Positions 60,638 through 64,000 of a stretch of DNA of 64,000 bases are shown here, in pieces. Origin of the DNA: DTU019 sp050949825 (GTDB taxonomy: Bacteria; Bacillota; Syntrophomonadia; Syntrophomonadales; Syntrophomonadaceae); assembly GCA_050949825.1 (NCBI GenBank), contig JBMNGL010000003.1, positions 427,769-491,768 on the forward strand. Direction: 5' to 3'. The translations under genes and the position numbers were made by a program. Each line of letters starts with the position of its first letter. Position 1 is the first letter of the stretch. Under the pieces are notes generated by a model, which was given only the letters and a program-made list of their open reading frames with translations, did not search any database and was not told the origin of the DNA.

Positions 60638-62323
60638 CTAGGCCCCCAGGTAGACCACCTTCATAACTTCTTCCAGCGAGGTCAATCCCGCCCGGGCCTT
60701 TTTGACACCGTCCTGGCGGATGCTTATCATGCCCTCGCGCAGGGCGATTTCATGCAGGACATCTTCGGAGTTGACCCCGCTGTTGATGGCCTGCCGTATT
60801 TCCGGCCCCAGGACCAGCACCTCATGCAGGGCCAGTCGCCCCATGTAGCCGGTGTTCAAACACATGCTGCAGCCCTGCGCCCGGTAGTAACCCCGCTTTT
60901 CTTCGCCGTCCAGCCCCATACGCCTTGCGGCGCCTTCCTCCAGCTGGTAAGGCTGGCGGCAGTTGCTGCACAGGCGGCGCACCAGGCGCTGGGATACGAT
61001 GCCGGCCAGAGAGGAGCTAAGAAGGTAGTTCTCAATCCCCATGTTGACCATGCGCGCCATGGTGCCGGCGGCGCTGTTGGTATGCACCGTGGACAAAAGC
61101 AGATGCCCGGTCAGGGCCGCCCTGACCCCCAGCTGCGCGGTCTCATTGTCGCGCATCTCCCCCACCATGATGATGTCGGGGTCCTGGCGCAGGATGGAAC
61201 GCAGCCCGGCGGGAAAGGTCAGCCCGGCGCGCAGGTTGATCTGCACCTGGTTGATGCCGGGCAGGGCGTATTCCACCGGGTCCTCCAGGGTGACCATGTT
61301 TTTGCCCACTGAATTTATGCGTATCAAAATACTGTACATGGTAGTGGTTTTGCCCGAGCCGGTAGGCCCGGTCACCAGTATCATGCCATGCGGTCTTCTG
61401 ATTATGGAGTTCATCATTTCCAGGTTCTCCAGACTGAACCCCAGGTCTTCCAGGCTGTACAGGGCGGAGGCGCGATCCAGGACGCGCAATACCATCTTCT
61501 CCCCCATTATTGACGGCAGCGAGGAGATGCGGAAGTCCACCTCCCGGCCGTCCACCATAATGCGGGTGCGCCCGTCCTGGGGCAGCCTTTTTTCCGATAT
61601 GTCCAGGTTGGCCATGATCTTAAGCCGCGAGGCCACCGCCGCCATGGATTTCTTAGGCAGTTCCAGGACTTCAAAGAGTTCCCCGTCGATGCGGAAACGC
61701 ACCCTGACATGGCTTTCCTGCGGCTCGATGTGGATGTCCGAGGCCCGGGCCTGCACCGCCTGCGACATGATGGAGTTCACCATGCGGATGATGGGGGCAT
61801 CGTCTTCGGCGTCCTCAACCGGGCTTATCTGCAGGACCGCCGCCGGTTCATCCCGGCGCAGTTCGCCCAAAAGCTGCTCCATTTTGCTGTCGAAGCGCAG
61901 GCTGGAAATCTGCTGTATGGCCAGTTCCATTTCCTTTTCGCTGACGATTATGGGCAGTACATCCAGGCCGGTATAAATGCATACATCGTCTATGGCCTCG
62001 AAGTTGAGCGGGTCGATCATGGCCAGGGTGATGCGCCCATTGTCAACCGCCACCGGCAAGACCCGGTGTTTGCGGATAAGCTGAGGCGGCAGCAATGCTA
62101 CCGCGTCCGGGGCTATGTCCATCTTGGTCAACACCACATAAGGAATCCCCAAAATGAATTCCAGCATCTCCAGCAGCTGATGTTCGCTGATTATGCCGCG
62201 GCGCACCAAAATGCGGCCCAGCTTGTCCCCTGATTGCTTTTGCTCCTGCAGGGCCTCCTCCAGCTGCTCTTTATTGATCAGACCGCTGTTTAAGAGCTTT
62301 TCCCCCAGCATCATGCGTTTCAT
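60638..62323 (-). CDS. pilB: Type IV pilus assembly ATPase PilB (GspE family)
   Basis: A 561-residue hexameric ATPase that powers pilus extension. The N-terminal GspE_N-type domain (LGEKLLNSGLINKEQLEEAL, to about 150) binds PilM. The ATPase domain has Walker A GPTGSGKTTTMY, Asp box MVTLEDPVEYALPG, Walker B DPDIIMVGEMRDNET and His box TGHLLLSTVHTN. The zinc tetracysteine region is CSNCRQPY...CSMC. It is the first gene of the minus-strand operon. AAGGAG lies 13 bases from the ATG, longer than usual. Confidence 0.94.
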   Translation of the reverse strand: MKRMMLGEKLLNSGLINKEQLEEALQEQKQSGDKLGRILVRRGIISEHQLLEMLEFILGIPYVVLTKMDIAPDAVALLPPQLIRKHRVLPVAVDNGRITLAMIDPLNFEAIDDVCIYTGLDVLPIIVSEKEMELAIQQISSLRFDSKMEQLLGELRRDEPAAVLQISPVEDAEDDAPIIRMVNSIMSQAVQARASDIHIEPQESHVRVRFRIDGELFEVLELPKKSMAAVASRLKIMANLDISEKRLPQDGRTRIMVDGREVDFRISSLPSIMGEKMVLRVLDRASALYSLEDLGFSLENLEMMNSIIRRPHGMILVTGPTGSGKTTTMYSILIRINSVGKNMVTLEDPVEYALPGINQVQINLRAGLTFPAGLRSILRQDPDIIMVGEMRDNETAQLGVRAALTGHLLLSTVHTNSAAGTMARMVNMGIENYLLSSSLAGIVSQRLVRRLCSNCRQPYQLEEGAARRMGLDGEEKRGYYRAQGCSMCLNTGYMGRLALHEVLVLGPEIRQAINSGVNSEDVLHEIALREGMISIRQDGVKKARAGLTSLEEVMKVVYLGA

Positions 62324-63534
62324 ATATCATTCGTGTCTCCTTATGTATTCACACCGTAAGCCTACCCTTGTCTTGCTATGAAAGCCCCGGTTTTTGCCAT
62401 CCTTAAGGGCAGCGCCCCTTGTCATCCCGAGGGCAACACCCGTTTATGTCATCCTGAGAGCAGCGCCCGAAGGATCTTTCGCGCAGCGAACATTTCTCCT
62501 GCCACCGGGCAACCCGTCTGTCATTCTGAGCGCAGCGAAGAATCTTAGGCTTAGTCGGTACTCCCGGGTAAGATCCTTGGCTTCGCTCAGGATGACAATG
62601 TTCGCTTCATTCAGGAAACAATTGGCAGAAGGCGCCGGTCCACCGGTTTAGTCTGCCTGCCCGGGGCCGGCAGTCACTTTGTAGAGCGGTACGGTTAAAA
62701 CCCGGTTCGCCCGGTCTCTTTAGCCCCAATACTTCGACAAATCCGCCAATAATCCTTCTTAATTTCCATACTTAACTTACCCGCCAGGCGGACCAGCCCA
62801 ACCAATAACTCTGCGTTAAACGAGAATAATGACAACGTCACACCTTCCACTTTTTAGTACAGTTATCGTATAATTCCATACAGACAATTAAATAATAGGG
62901 TAATATGGCGGTCTTGCCTATTCACCCTGCGGGCTAAAACTAGTCAACCCCTGTCTCAGCCACACATCATTCGGATCAAATTGTCGATGTCTGTTTATGG
63001 CGTTTTATTGCACTTTACAGGCTATTGAGTCCTTTTATGCCAGGTTTAGGTCCTTCATCCTTTATCAAGTTTTTGTATCACCTTTGGTGCTATCTTGCTA
63101 CTACTTTTTCCATACTATATTCATCCTTTACCGACCCCAGTTTGACATTTTTCGTGCCTGCTTGCCCTCCGGTTCTATTTCCATTTGCAATAACCAGCTT
63201 TGGTTCATGGTTTGCCGGGACATTAATTTGAAATGAACATAACTGCAGCACCAGGCAATGTGCAGAGAGCTGTCTCATACTGATTCATATTTTTGTATGA
63301 TACCAAGCTAAGACCATATTGTGATTGTTTTGTGACTGATTTGTGACTATGGACCGGGTTGGGCAGCAACCGGTTTTCAGGACCAATTATCAGGCGCGGG
63401 CTGAGACCAGCCCCAGGGGGTGGGAAAACCGGTAAGCGGGTAGCAGACGGGCAGGCGGTGAATGGGGACGGAGGGGGGCGCAAGCAGCGCCATGAGGGCA
63501 CGGGACCAGCAGGCGGACAAGGAAGGACGTAGTT
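62324..63534. other. Gene-poor region, 1.2 kb
   Basis: The left third (62417-62605) is built of dispersed repeats. The rest, 62650-63534, gives no frame resembling a known protein on either strand. A 79-codon plus-strand frame at 62997-63236 lacks a ribosome site and family features. TGATTGTTTTGTGACTGATT at 63319-63338 is a short direct repeat. The upstream half should contain the pilB promoter, which I could not identify. Confidence 0.5.
62417..62605. repeat. Cluster of TGTCATCCTGAG-type dispersed repeats
   Basis: At least four variants: TTGTCATCCCGAGGGC, ATGTCATCCTGAGAGCAGCG with GAAGGATCTT, CTGTCATTCTGAGCGCAGCG with AAGAATCTTA, and the inverse AAGATCCTTGGCTTCGCTCA followed by GGATGACA. 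Same family as 39140-39345 and 60584-60611. Confidence 0.8.
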
Positions 63535-63954
63535 TCATAGCAGCAAGAGGATGCCCAGCATGACGTAGCAGGCGCCGAGGACTTTCCAGATGGTAATGCT
63601 TTCCCCGAGTATCAGGACGGCGCAGATGACAGTCACCAGGGGGGCGCTGGCCATGATGACGGAGACTACACTGACATCGCCGTATTTTATGGCCGTGTAA
63701 TAGGCCAGATCGCCCACAATGGTGGCCAGGATGGCCTCCATACCCAGGAGCAGACCGGCCTGCCAGCTCAGTCCTTTTAACAGGCTGCCCATAGAACCGC
63801 TCATGCCGATCCAGGAGCCGACGATAACGGCTGCGATCATGGTCCTGACGATCAGCGCTGCGGCGGGGTTGACTCCCCGCAGGCCCACTTTGGCAAAAAT
63901 AGGCGCAATACCCCAGCAAATCATGCCAAATATGGCAATCCAGATTACCATCAT
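63535..63954 (-). CDS. EamA/DMT family small transporter
   Basis: A 139-residue protein with a single EamA domain and about five membrane segments: IAIFGMICWGIAPIFAKVGL, IVGDLAYYTAIKYGDVSVVS, and IMASAPLVTVICAVLILGES. Single-domain members work as dimers, unlike the ten-segment fused type. The substrate is unknown (metabolite or drug export). AAGGAG lies 8 bases before the ATG. Last complete gene in the window. Confidence 0.88.
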   Translation of the reverse strand: MMVIWIAIFGMICWGIAPIFAKVGLRGVNPAAALIVRTMIAAVIVGSWIGMSGSMGSLLKGLSWQAGLLLGMEAILATIVGDLAYYTAIKYGDVSVVSVIMASAPLVTVICAVLILGESITIWKVLGACYVMLGILLLL

Positions 63955-64000
63955 GCGGTTGCTCCTTAGGGACCTGACCAGGTAATCCCGGGCTTGGTCA

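Noticed and set aside
61041..61976. 311-codon open frame opposite pilB
   Set aside because: Antisense shadow of a complete GspE-family ATPase; Ser/Arg-rich low-complexity product.
62997..63236. Two overlapping 68-79-codon frames in the right-hand gap
   Set aside because: No ribosome site, aromatic-rich AT-type composition and no recognisable family; kept only as part of the gap description.

Overview
The window looks like a chromosomal segment of an anaerobic Firmicute of the Clostridia type, plausibly a syntrophic or fermentative fatty- or aromatic-acid user. Evidence: two T-box leaders, strong GGAGG ribosome sites, many TTG starts, a DacF-type carboxypeptidase, an LtaS-like enzyme, paired class I CoA-transferases, Hdr-like iron-sulfur proteins and a giant 2-hydroxyacyl-CoA dehydratase activase. 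I cannot name the species. No rRNA, tRNA, CRISPR array, transposase or prophage was recognised.

Layout. 1-2.4 kb: a truncated membrane protein and leuA under a leucine T-box, with a small ORF overlapping the leuA start. 2.4-9.2 kb: dacF, a PEP-mutase/isocitrate-lyase family enzyme, a secreted esterase, a Crp/Fnr regulator, a C_GCAxxG_C_C protein and citrate synthase; two near-identical 84-bp palindromes lie here. 9.2-12.4 kb: a TrpXYZ-like ABC importer behind a second T-box with a candidate UGG specifier. 12.4-13.7 kb: a frameshifted ATP-grasp gene. 13.8-18.6 kb: a five-gene CoA-transferase/MFS cluster; one A subunit is read through an in-frame TGA followed by a hairpin that fits a bacterial SECIS (candidate selenoprotein). 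18.7-24.9 kb: hdrC1-B1-A-C2-B2 in the order of sulfur-oxidizer sHdr loci, with an exact sigma-54 promoter and a CBS-PAS-AAA+-Fis sigma-54 activator just upstream. 25.2-30.3 kb: a TetR regulator divergent from the 1435-residue activase.

30.5-46.6 kb: cell-envelope and miscellaneous genes (DUF3160 lipoprotein, iron alcohol dehydrogenase, secreted beta-propeller protein, PIG-L deacetylase plus GT4, YedK/HMCES, a GT-C/FAD/GtrA group, LtaS-like sulfatase, DUF192). 47-62.3 kb: a type IV pilus locus as two convergent operons. Three prepilin-like proteins, an Lgt-like protein and pilT lie on the plus strand; pilB, pilC, pilin, prepilin peptidase, pilM, pilN, pilO and a MORN-repeat protein lie on the minus strand. 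The peptidase, pilin and pilC carry four apparent single-base frameshifts within about 1 kb. The right end is a gene-poor stretch with dispersed TGTCATCCTGAG repeats, then a DMT transporter.

Inference on how the parts connect: the CoA-transferase cluster, Hdr-like cluster, sigma-54 activator, TetR and activase form a contiguous 16-kb block that looks like an inducible acyl-CoA catabolic module. The MFS protein would import the acid, the transferases would activate it, and the Hdr-like complex would handle electrons. The substrate is not shown by the sequence.
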